From an uncultured Clostridia bacterium (GTDB taxonomy: Bacteria; Bacillota_A; Clostridia; Oscillospirales; Oscillospiraceae): DNA of 13,566 nt. Below, in pieces: positions 7,903 to 13,566 of the stretch. A program made the translations under genes and the position numbers. The stretch is from the NCBI GenBank assembly GCA_946405325.1, contig CAMJGU010000005.1, positions 1 to 13,566 on the forward strand. The letters run 5' to 3'. The notes under the pieces are model-generated. The model worked only from the letters and a program-made list of their open reading frames with translations. It ran no database searches and had not been told where the DNA came from. Position 1 is the first letter of the stretch. Every line of letters starts with the position of its first letter.

Positions 7903-9090
7903 TCACTTCGCCTCCTGCAATTTCTTGATCTCCACGCTCTCCACAAAGGCCTGGAAACGGGTGCGGAGCTGGCCGGTGGAGGCGTTGACGTATTCCTTCT
8001 CGATGGAGCAGGTGGGGATATTGTAATCCCGCGGCAGGATCAGCGCGTCCATCGTGCGCTCATAGCTCCAGTACTCGCAGAACTTGTTGGACACGACGAT
8101 CAGGCCGTCGGCGTGATACTCCGCGACCAGATCGGCCAAGTATTTCTTGCGGCTGCGCATGTCCTCCTGCGGCATGAACCGCGGGCAGTAGCTGGTGCTC
8201 AGGTAATGGCGCGCGATGGCGTCCAGCGGGCTCTGCCCCTCGGCGACGACGATCTCCTCGCGCCCGGGCAGGGAGCCGTAGCAGTAGCGGTCGGCGACGA
8301 CCAGTGCGCCGCAGCTCTCGATGAGCTTGGTGAACTCGGGGTCGTCGTTCTCCGCGCCGGAGAGCACCACGCGGCAGCGGTAGGGGGAGACGGGTTCCGG
8401 CGCGCGGGTTTTCAGCTCCTCCGCGGTCTCGCGGAGATAGGGGAGAATGAGGTACTTCGGGCACGTCAGCGTCACGAGCTGAATGATGTGGAACTCATAG
8501 CCCGTGATGGGCGGATTGTCCAGCTTGCGGTACGCGCCGATCTCGGAGATCAGGCGGCAGACCTCGTTGTGCTCCTCGATCGCCTTTCGCAGCGCCTCGT
8601 CGGAGACATCGACGCCGAAGCGCTCATGGAGCGGGTCGAGGACGTGCGCCTGCAATTGCTTGCGGAAGTGCACCATGCTGTTTTCGGTTTTCTTGAACGG
8701 CACGTCAGTGAACTCCACAAAGAAGTCGGGGTTCTTGATGACGTCCATCTGCTTGAGATGCTCCTGAAAGCGGCAGGTGACCGTGCAGGTCTCCGTCGCC
8801 ATGTTGGCGTCGAGGAAGTTGAAGCCGCCCTCCAGCGCGCGCTCGAACAGGGCGCGGCCGTAGTGGCAGGTGCGGTTGGACATGTAGTAGGTCGCCATGT
8901 CGGGCGAGCCGCTGCGCGGCGCGCGCAGGCGTACGCCGAAGCAGCCGGGAATATCCAGCAGGACTTCGGGCATGAAGTAGCAGGTGTAGCCGAGCGCTTT
9001 TTTGCCGTCCTCCCGCGCCTGCTTGACCAGGTCGTTGTTGGCCTCCTGCAGCAGGCTTTCGAAGAAGATCAGATGCTTGAGATCTCTCAT
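7903..9090 (-). CDS. 2-hydroxyacyl-CoA dehydratase subunit, HgdB/FldC/BcrC-like
   Basis: Subunit (395 aa) of a [4Fe-4S] enzyme of the family that includes 2-hydroxyglutaryl-CoA, phenyllactyl-CoA and 2-hydroxyisocaproyl-CoA dehydratases and class I benzoyl-CoA reductase. Characterised members do reductive, radical dehydration or ring reduction after one-electron activation by an ATP-driven activator. Family marks are GYTCYFMPEVLL (34-45), SNRTCHYGRALFE (71-83), the cysteine pair C102/C106, SNKFCEYWSYE (334-344) and the C-terminal GQLRTRFQAFVE (373-384). Likely cluster ligands, inferred from family position, are C75, C102 or C106, and C338. The start is the ATG at 9090 with GGAGG (9101-9105) 10 nt upstream. 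It is the first gene of a three-gene operon. No activator (HgdC/FldI type) or CoA-transferase gene is beside it, so activation must come from elsewhere in the genome, or the chemistry differs. Confidence 0.9.
   Translation of the reverse strand: MRDLKHLIFFESLLQEANNDLVKQAREDGKKALGYTCYFMPEVLLDIPGCFGVRLRAPRSGSPDMATYYMSNRTCHYGRALFERALEGGFNFLDANMATETCTVTCRFQEHLKQMDVIKNPDFFVEFTDVPFKKTENSMVHFRKQLQAHVLDPLHERFGVDVSDEALRKAIEEHNEVCRLISEIGAYRKLDNPPITGYEFHIIQLVTLTCPKYLILPYLRETAEELKTRAPEPVSPYRCRVVLSGAENDDPEFTKLIESCGALVVADRYCYGSLPGREEIVVAEGQSPLDAIARHYLSTSYCPRFMPQEDMRSRKKYLADLVAEYHADGLIVVSNKFCEYWSYERTMDALILPRDYNIPTCSIEKEYVNASTGQLRTRFQAFVESVEIKKLQEAK
7911..7915 (-). promoter_or_regulatory. Ribosome binding site deciding the 581-aa start
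   Basis: GGAGG on the - strand, inside the last codons of the 395-aa gene, lies 9 nt from the ATG at 7901. This rules out the longer in-frame start at 7946, which would add 15 Trp/Arg-rich residues. Confidence 0.8.
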
Positions 9091-9124
9091 CGGAAAACTC
9101 CCTCCATTCTACCTAGATACCGTA

Positions 9125-9153
9125 ATTCTAGCAGAAAGCGCAAGAGCCGTCAA
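9125..9153 (-). promoter_or_regulatory. Sigma-A-type promoter of the dehydratase-like operon
   Basis: On the - strand TTGACG (9153-9148) is followed after 17 nt by TAGAAT (9130-9125); each box matches consensus in five of six positions. The predicted start near 9118 gives a leader of about 28 nt holding the GGAGG. The sequence around it is AT-rich compared with the coding regions. No clear operator palindrome is seen. Confidence 0.8.
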
Positions 9154-9207
9154 TCAAAATTCCTAAAAGGCAAGGCTAACTTTTTGAATTCGTCGGTCAA
9201 TATGCAC

Positions 9208-9245
9208 AAAAAAAGGGGGCCCTCCTAACGGAGAGACCCCTTTTT
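9208..9245 (-). terminator. Intrinsic terminator after the DUF554 gene
   Basis: On the - strand, a hairpin with an A/T base (9241-9245 with 9210-9214), four G-C pairs (9237-9240 with 9215-9218) and an upper stem with two mismatches around a GTTA loop is followed by a seven-T tract (9214-9208). It ends the tsaE-to-DUF554 operon ahead of the dehydratase promoter. Confidence 0.85.
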
Positions 9246-9251
9246 AGATAC

Positions 9252-9941
9252 TCACATAAAGGTACAAAGCAGGATCGGGAAGAACATCGCGGGAATGGAG
9301 TTCATCACCTTGATCTTGGTCAGCCCCAGCATGTTGAGGGACAGCGCCACGATCAGCAGCGATCCCACCGCCTTCATCTCGGCAATGACGATCTCTGTCA
9401 ACACCGGCTCCAGCAGGGACGCGCACAGCGTGATCAAGCCCTGATACAGGAACACGGGGATCGCGGCGAGTCCCACGCCGAAGCCCATGGTGGAGGCGTA
9501 GACGACGGAGGACACCGCGTCGAGGATCGACTTGGCGTACAGCGTCGACTGGCTGCCGGTGAGACCGGCCTCCAGCGAGCCGACGATCGCCATCGCGCCC
9601 ACACAGTAGAGCAGCGACGCGGTGACAAAGCCCTCGGACACGCGGCCGCGGAGGCCGTGTCTGGCAAAGCTCTTTTCGATCCGGTCGCCCAGCGCGTTCA
9701 ACCGGTCGTCCAGCCGCAGCAGCTCGCCCACGATGGTGCCGAGCACCATCGAGACGATCATCACCAGCGTGTTCTCATCCGCCAGCATCCCGCTCACGCC
9801 GATGTAGAACACGCACAGCGCGACGCCCTTGATGACGGAGTCGGACAGATGCTCGGGGATCAGCTTTCCCAGCAGCAGGCCAAGGATGGTGCCGCCGAGA
9901 ACGCCCAGACAGTTGACGAACGTACCGGTCAGCATACCCAT
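9252..9941 (-). CDS. DUF554 family membrane protein
   Basis: Integral membrane protein of 229 residues and unknown function, related to the YdfK/YqgA (DUF554) group. Family marks are the glycine-rich first helix (LGVLGGTILGLLLGKLIP, about 13-30), LLYCVGAMAIVGSLEAGLTG (110-129), and STLYAKSILDAVSSVVYAST (131-150) leading to MGFGVG. About six or seven hydrophobic segments fill most of the chain, with one hydrophilic loop (about 75-100) after the second or third. It is the last gene of the - strand operon, 4 nt after the stop of the foldase gene. No ribosome binding site is visible before the ATG at 9941 or a second ATG at 9935, so translation probably depends on coupling to the upstream gene. 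The family is certain; its role is not known. Confidence 0.92.
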   Translation of the reverse strand: MGMLTGTFVNCLGVLGGTILGLLLGKLIPEHLSDSVIKGVALCVFYIGVSGMLADENTLVMIVSMVLGTIVGELLRLDDRLNALGDRIEKSFARHGLRGRVSEGFVTASLLYCVGAMAIVGSLEAGLTGSQSTLYAKSILDAVSSVVYASTMGFGVGLAAIPVFLYQGLITLCASLLEPVLTEIVIAEMKAVGSLLIVALSLNMLGLTKIKVMNSIPAMFFPILLCTFM

Positions 9942-9945
9942 CGGC

Positions 9946-11391
9946 TTAGCGGTCGATATACTTCATGCCGTCGAGCAGCTGGGTGTCGATGCCCTCGCTG
10001 AGGCTCTGCGCCCAGTCGTTCGCGAGCTTGGTCGCGGCCATCTGCTGCCAGTAGGCGGCGTCGTTGGCGCTGACGAAGTACATGACGTGATAGCCGTAGT
10101 CGGTCTGCACGATGCCGGTGTCGCCGGTCTGACGGGAGGCGTCGAAGCACCAGTCGTTAAAGGGCTTGACCATCTGACCGACGTAGACGTTCTCGTAGAG
10201 ACCGCCCTCGTCGGCTTTGTCGGTGGAGTGCTCCTGCGCGAGCGCGGCAAAGGCCTCCTCGGTCTGCGCGCCCGCCTGATACTGGGCGAGGACGTCGTTC
10301 GCGGTCGCCTCGTCCTCGACGAGGATATGACGGACGTTCACGGCGTGGAAGTCGGCGCGCTCCTTGCCGTGGAACACCACGACCACGGAGCCCATGGAAT
10401 AGCCGTAGTAGCTGTAATCCAGCACTGCGGAATCGCCGTCCTTGCGCGCGTCGTCATAGAGCCATTCGAGCATGTCGGAGCCGGTGCCGTAGAGCGTGGA
10501 GGTATTGGTATAGGTGCCGTCCGCGCCGGCGAGGGATTCCAGAGCGGCGCCCGCCTTGTACTGCGCGAGCGCATCCTCCGCCGCGGCCTTGGCGGCGGCG
10601 GAGCCGTCGTCAGCCTCCACGGCGGGGGTGGTCTCGGTGGCCTCGGCCGCCTCGGTGGCGTAGTTGGAGTTGGAGAACACCAGAGACTCATAGGAAACCA
10701 TCGAGTAGGTGTTGGGATCCGCGTCGTAGGCGGCGTTCAGCTCGTCCTCGGAATAGTTCGCGGCATCGGCCTTGTAGTTGGTGTATGCCTCGGCAAGCGC
10801 CTGCGTGCGCAGGCTCTTTTCAAAGTCGCTGCGGGTCAGCAGACCGTTGAAGATCGCCTTGATATAGTTGCCGACGTCGTAGCCTTGGCTGGAAGCGGAG
10901 GCCTTGAGGGATTCCATCGTCTCGTTGACGGTGTCTTCCACCTCGCTGCCGCCGGTGAAACCGGCGTCCTTCGCCGCCTTGGCGGTGAGCTGCGCGGTGG
11001 CGAGATAGCGCACGCTCTGGTCGGCGAGATAGTCATACCAGGTGTCGTATTCCTCGCTGGCGGTGTATTCCTGCGTGCGCATGGAGGCGCTGTTGTCGAG
11101 CTCGGAGTCGCTGTTGAGCGCGTTGGCGCGGCCATTGTAATAATAGTAGGCAACGTCGGACACACTGTAGTTCTGGCCATTGACGCTGGCAGCGGCGGCC
11201 TTGCGCTGGAAGGTGCCGGAGTTCCACAGGAACAGAGCGACGACGGCGGCGACGAACAGCACCGCGCAGACGGTGAAAATGGCGGTGGTACGGCGGTTGG
11301 CCCGCTGCTCCTCGCGGGCCTTCATATCCTTGACGCTGACGAAATCAGCGCCGCGCTCCTGACGGGCTTTCTTTTCTCTGGATGCACTCAT
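9946..11391 (-). CDS. Membrane-anchored PrsA/SurA-like peptidyl-prolyl isomerase
   Basis: Extracytoplasmic foldase (481 aa) that should catalyse proline isomerisation in exported proteins. It has a basic cytoplasmic tail (1-35), one membrane segment (about 36-57) with no lipobox cysteine, then a helical chaperone-like domain (about 65-230). The C-terminal parvulin domain (about 350-440) shows VNVRHILV with H355, EGGLYE, GQMVKPFNDWCFDAS and TDYGYHVMYF with H435, all usual parvulin positions. A preceding region (about 232-345) looks like a second, degenerate parvulin fold with an Ala/Thr-rich insert (244-272). Classical PrsA is a lipoprotein with one such domain of about 290 residues, so this is a longer, transmembrane form. 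The start at 11391 follows GAGGAAG with about 12 nt spacing. Gene order upp-foldase-DUF554 suggests shared transcription only. Confidence 0.9.
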   Translation of the reverse strand: MSASREKKARQERGADFVSVKDMKAREEQRANRRTTAIFTVCAVLFVAAVVALFLWNSGTFQRKAAAASVNGQNYSVSDVAYYYYNGRANALNSDSELDNSASMRTQEYTASEEYDTWYDYLADQSVRYLATAQLTAKAAKDAGFTGGSEVEDTVNETMESLKASASSQGYDVGNYIKAIFNGLLTRSDFEKSLRTQALAEAYTNYKADAANYSEDELNAAYDADPNTYSMVSYESLVFSNSNYATEAAEATETTPAVEADDGSAAAKAAAEDALAQYKAGAALESLAGADGTYTNTSTLYGTGSDMLEWLYDDARKDGDSAVLDYSYYGYSMGSVVVVFHGKERADFHAVNVRHILVEDEATANDVLAQYQAGAQTEEAFAALAQEHSTDKADEGGLYENVYVGQMVKPFNDWCFDASRQTGDTGIVQTDYGYHVMYFVSANDAAYWQQMAATKLANDWAQSLSEGIDTQLLDGMKYIDR

Positions 11392-11428
11392 GTTGGTTTG
11401 TTACTTCCTCTCAATTTAATGGTTGTTT

Positions 11429-12073
11429 TTATTTCGTTCCGAAGATACGGTCGCCGGCGTCGCCGAGACCGGGTACGATGTAGCCGCGCTCGTTGAGCTT
11501 CTCGTCCACCGCGCCGCAGTAGATGTCCACGTCGGGGTGCTTCTCGCGGATGCAGCGGATGCCCTCGGGGGCGGCGACGAGCACCATCAGCTTGATGTGC
11601 TTGCAGCCGCGCTTCTTCATCTCGCTGATCGCCGCGTCCGCGCTGCCGCCGGTGGCGAGCATCGGGTCGACGACCATGATGTCGCGCTGCGCGATGTCCT
11701 GCGGCGTCTTGCAGAAGTAGACGTGGGGCTCGAGCGTCTCCTCGTCGCGGTACATGCCGATGTGCGCCACGCGCGCCGACGGGATCAGGCGCAGCACGCC
11801 GTCCACCAGACCGAGGCCTGCGCGGAGGATGGGCACGACGGCGATCTTCTTGCCCGCGAGCGTCGGCATCTCCGCGCCGCAGATCGGCGTTTCGATGTGC
11901 TTGGTAGTCAGCGGCAGATCGCGCGTCGCCTCATAGGTGATGAGCATACCGATCTCGGACACCAGCTCGCGGAAATCCTTGGTGCTGGTGTTCTTGTTGC
12001 GCATGATGGTCAGCTTGTGCGCAACCAGGGGGTGATCCATGACATGGACGTGTTCATCGTTCTGATACAGCAT
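11429..12073 (-). CDS. upp: Uracil phosphoribosyltransferase
   Basis: Cytoplasmic salvage enzyme converting uracil and PRPP to UMP and pyrophosphate. The 214-residue product is full length for the family and has the expected N-terminal [16 protein letters not shown] (10-25), the PRPP-binding loop [12 protein letters not shown] (134-145), AAPEGI (167-172) and the uracil-binding C terminus [18 protein letters not shown] (197-214). The start at 12073 has GGAGG (12082-12086) at 8 nt. The gene lies between tsaB and the foldase in one - strand operon. The gap to tsaB is only 18 nt and the upp ribosome site lies in it. Confidence 0.98.
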   Translation of the reverse strand: MLYQNDEHVHVMDHPLVAHKLTIMRNKNTSTKDFRELVSEIGMLITYEATRDLPLTTKHIETPICGAEMPTLAGKKIAVVPILRAGLGLVDGVLRLIPSARVAHIGMYRDEETLEPHVYFCKTPQDIAQRDIMVVDPMLATGGSADAAISEMKKRGCKHIKLMVLVAAPEGIRCIREKHPDVDIYCGAVDEKLNERGYIVPGLGDAGDRIFGTK

Positions 12074-12091
12074 CTTTCGTTCCTCCGTTAT

Positions 12092-12802
12092 TTATATTTG
12101 TTGGTTTGTTTCCCGTTCCAGTCTTGCCTTGCGCTCCCGCTCCGCCTGCGAAACGCGCAGGTACGCGATGGACAGCTCCTGCGCGGAGCAGGGCTCGGCT
12201 TCCGCCGCCGCGAGCGCCACGCCCACGGCGTCCTGATACCGCAGCGCGGCGGGGGCGATGGCGCAGTCCACGCCGTTTTGCGTCAGGTGATCGTACGCGA
12301 GCCTTGCGCCGTCGCCGAGGACGATCTTGCGGCGCGGATCGGTTCGCACCTCCGCCGTCAGCTCGTCGAGTCCGATGGCGCGGTCGTCGCAAAGGCGCTT
12401 GAGCGTTCCGTTTTGCGCTTCAAACAGCGCATTGTAGACTTGACTCCGCCGCGCGTCCATCGCGCAGATGAGCAGCGCGCCGTCCAGATGGGCGAGGTTC
12501 TGCGCCATGGCACAGAGCGTCGACACGCCCGCGCAGGGCTTGCCCTCCGCCCACGCGAGGCCCTTGAGCGCACTCACGCCGATGCGAAGCCCGGTAAACG
12601 AGCCCGGTCCGGCGGCGACCGCGAAGAGATCAATGGACGCCATCGGGATCTCCGCGTTATTGAGCATCGCGTCCACCATGGGCAGCAGCGTGCGGCTGTG
12701 GGTGAGGCCGGTGCATTGGAAGCTGCGCGCGAGCACCGCGCCGTCCTCGACCACCGCGCAGCTGACGCTCTTCGCAGAGGTTTCCAGCGCCAGTATCCTC
12801 AT
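12092..12802 (-). CDS. tsaB: tRNA t6A synthesis protein TsaB
   Basis: TsaB (236 aa) partners TsaD and TsaE in transferring threonylcarbamoyl to A37 of ANN-decoding tRNAs. It has the ASKHA-fold N terminus MRILALETSAKSVSCAV (1-17), the family motif AAGPGSFTGLRIG (63-75), THSRTLLPMVD (34-44) and LICAMDARRSQVYNALF in the second half. The start is the ATG at 12802, which overlaps the tsaE stop by 4 nt (ATGA). The GGAGG just before it is only 1 nt away, so translation probably relies on termination-reinitiation from tsaE. The same frame stays open to 13267, but that extension simply overlaps tsaE and is not coding. In many Firmicutes tsaB is followed by rimI and tsaD; here upp follows. Confidence 0.96.
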   Translation of the reverse strand: MRILALETSAKSVSCAVVEDGAVLARSFQCTGLTHSRTLLPMVDAMLNNAEIPMASIDLFAVAAGPGSFTGLRIGVSALKGLAWAEGKPCAGVSTLCAMAQNLAHLDGALLICAMDARRSQVYNALFEAQNGTLKRLCDDRAIGLDELTAEVRTDPRRKIVLGDGARLAYDHLTQNGVDCAIAPAALRYQDAVGVALAAAEAEPCSAQELSIAYLRVSQAERERKARLERETNQQI

Positions 12803-13221
12803 TCCTCCACCCCCGTGACCGTGATGATGCGTGTGTCGTCCGTTTCGCCGCGGGTGATGTCCACCGTGACGGCGTCCTCGGGCAGCGCGTCCGCGACGCG
12901 CTCGCTCCACTCCACGGCGCAGACGCCGCCGCGGGAGAGGTAGTCGTCCCAGCCGATGTCGTACAGCTCGTCCGACGAGCCTAAGCGGTACAGATCGAAA
13001 TGAAACAGCGGCACGCCGCCCTCGTACTCGTTGACGATGGTGAACGTCGGGCTGGTGACCCGGCCTTTGCAGCCGAGGCCGCGGGCGAGCCCGCGGGTGA
13101 GCGCCGTCTTGCCCATACCGAGCGAGCCGGTGTAAGCCACCACGTCGCCGGGGCGCAGCCGCTGCGCGAGCCGTTCGCCGAAGGCTTCGGTATCGCTGAC
13201 GCTGTGTGAGACAAACCGCAT
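12799..13221 (-). CDS. tsaE: tRNA t6A synthesis ATPase TsaE
   Basis: P-loop ATPase (140 aa) needed for turnover of the TsaB-TsaD-TsaE complex that makes t6A in tRNA. Walker A is GSLGMGKT (32-39). Other family marks are TSPTFTIVNEY (56-66), FHFDLYRL (73-80), the Walker B-like HFD, and AVEWSERV (102-109). The length is usual. The start at 13221 has GGAGG (13229-13233) at 7 nt spacing. It is the first gene of the - strand operon, under its own promoter, and shares a 4-nt overlap with tsaB. Confidence 0.97.
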   Translation of the reverse strand: MRFVSHSVSDTEAFGERLAQRLRPGDVVAYTGSLGMGKTALTRGLARGLGCKGRVTSPTFTIVNEYEGGVPLFHFDLYRLGSSDELYDIGWDDYLSRGGVCAVEWSERVADALPEDAVTVDITRGETDDTRIITVTGVEE

Positions 13222-13257
13222 GCCGCAGCCTCCGTTTCCAATCTACTCTAAATGAAC

Positions 13258-13286
13258 AGTATAACATGCGGGGAACGGTTTTACAA
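13258..13286 (-). promoter_or_regulatory. Sigma-A-type promoter of the tsaE operon
   Basis: On the - strand TTGTAA (13286-13281), a 17-nt spacer and TATACT (13263-13258). The predicted start is near 13251, giving a leader of about 30 nt to tsaE. It diverges from the promoter at 13322-13350. Confidence 0.78.
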
Positions 13287-13321
13287 TTCTTTTTTCATGC
13301 AACACTTCATAAAAAGTTCGG

Positions 13322-13350
13322 TTGTCAGACGACGGGATTCGTGTTATACT
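13322..13350 (+). promoter_or_regulatory. Sigma-A-type promoter of the rodA-like gene
   Basis: TTGTCA (13322-13327), a 17-nt spacer and TATACT (13345-13350). The predicted start is near 13357. The two divergent -35 boxes are 35 nt apart, leaving an AT-rich stretch (13287-13321) with no clear palindrome. Confidence 0.8.
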
Positions 13351-13396
13351 GCCAGAGGAAATTGGAAAAATGATGAAAGAGAGGGGGATGAGCACC

Positions 13397-13566
13397 ATGC
13401 ACCATCGCGGTACGGGCCTGTTTACGGATATGCTGCGCCAGTCGGACTGGGTGCTGTTTACGCTGTGCTCCACGGCGACGTTCTACGGCATGCTGCTCAT
13501 CCTCAGCGCGACGCACACGGTCTACAACGGCACGCTCAAATATGTGGCGGTGCAGGGCGTGGGCTA
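13397..13566 (+). CDS. RodA/FtsW-like SEDS protein, 3' partial
   Basis: Only about 57 codons are in the window. The sequence opens MHHRGTGLFTDMLRQSDWVL and continues into a first hydrophobic segment with TFYGMLLILSATHTV, then LKYVAVQGVGY at the edge. The pattern (DW-x-LF, a membrane helix, a Ser-Ala-Thr turn, then a Lys/Gln pair before the second helix) fits the start of RodA/FtsW/SpoVE peptidoglycan glycosyltransferases, with RodA the closer match by my reading. In-frame ATGs lie at 13370, 13373, 13388 and 13397. I chose 13397 because GAGGGGG (13381-13387) lies 9 nt upstream; starts at 13370 or 13373 would place their ribosome site on the predicted transcript start. The family call is moderate because of the short length. 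Confidence 0.65.
   Translation, partial: MHHRGTGLFTDMLRQSDWVLFTLCSTATFYGMLLILSATHTVYNGTLKYVAVQGVG

Noticed and set aside
6018..7928. 636-codon open frame on the + strand
   Set aside because: Antisense to the 581-aa dehydratase-like gene. The His/Val/Arg-rich translation has no recognisable motif.
7902..7946. Longer start for the 581-aa gene
   Set aside because: It would overlap the upstream gene and place the good GGAGG inside the coding region. The extra residues are Trp/Arg-rich nonsense.
7711..9228. 505-codon open frame on the + strand
   Set aside because: Antisense to the 395-aa dehydratase subunit and crossing its promoter; composition is that of a shadow frame.
9829..11496. 555-codon open frame on the + strand
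   Set aside because: Antisense to the foldase gene. Gly/Val-rich runs are the complement of Ala/Thr/Asp codons.
12074..12120. Internal promoter for upp (TATAAA near 12090 on the - strand)
   Set aside because: No acceptable -35 box lies 16-18 nt upstream; the AT-rich stretch is short.
11423..12943. 506-codon open frame on the + strand
   Set aside because: Runs opposite upp, tsaB and part of tsaE, all firmly identified.
12803..13267. N-terminal extension that would fuse tsaB to about 155 extra residues
   Set aside because: It is the tsaE region read in the wrong frame. TsaB begins normally at 12802 with MRILALETS.
13287..13321. Operator or riboswitch between the divergent promoters
   Set aside because: No inverted repeat of useful length and no room for a structured leader in either transcript.

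Overview
The window is about 13.6 kb of dense, GC-rich bacterial chromosome, with most codons ending in G or C. I infer an anaerobic Clostridia, most likely an Oscillospiraceae-type gut bacterium. The grounds are high GC with strong GGAGG ribosome binding sites, an S-layer-homology (SLH) protein, a pair of oxygen-sensitive 2-hydroxyacyl-CoA dehydratase-family subunits, a membrane-anchored PrsA-type foldase and a DUF554 protein. No mobile element, CRISPR array, tRNA or rRNA is visible. Every stretch over 300 bases contains a gene.

Region A (1-5808, + strand) is a probable operon. It holds a MacA/HlyD-like adaptor (5' end outside the window) with two adaptor-type cores in tandem, a MacB-type ABC ATPase, a MacB/FtsX-type permease, a secreted three-SLH-domain protein, and an 86-residue helical protein with its own promoter. 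The first three should form an exporter or envelope-stress pump. The SLH protein follows the permease after 11 nt and may be its partner. The region ends in a near-perfect hairpin at 5808-5844 that can terminate transcription in both directions.

Region B (9153 down to 5849, - strand) is a three-gene operon with a clear sigma-A-type promoter. It encodes a canonical-looking HgdB/FldC-like dehydratase subunit (395 aa), a long, divergent, cysteine-rich companion (581 aa), and a small basic single-pass membrane protein (97 aa). No activator ATPase or CoA-transferase lies beside them. This is the least ordinary part of the window and the best candidate for an undescribed system.

Region C (13286 down to 9208, - strand) is a housekeeping operon: tsaE, tsaB, upp, a membrane-anchored PrsA-like foldase and a DUF554 membrane protein. 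It has its own promoter and ends at a terminator at 9208-9245. tsaE and tsaB act in tRNA t6A synthesis and upp in uracil salvage. The foldase appears to carry a second, degenerate parvulin domain.

Region D (13322-13566, + strand) is a divergent promoter and the first 57 or so codons of a RodA/FtsW-like gene that runs off the right edge.
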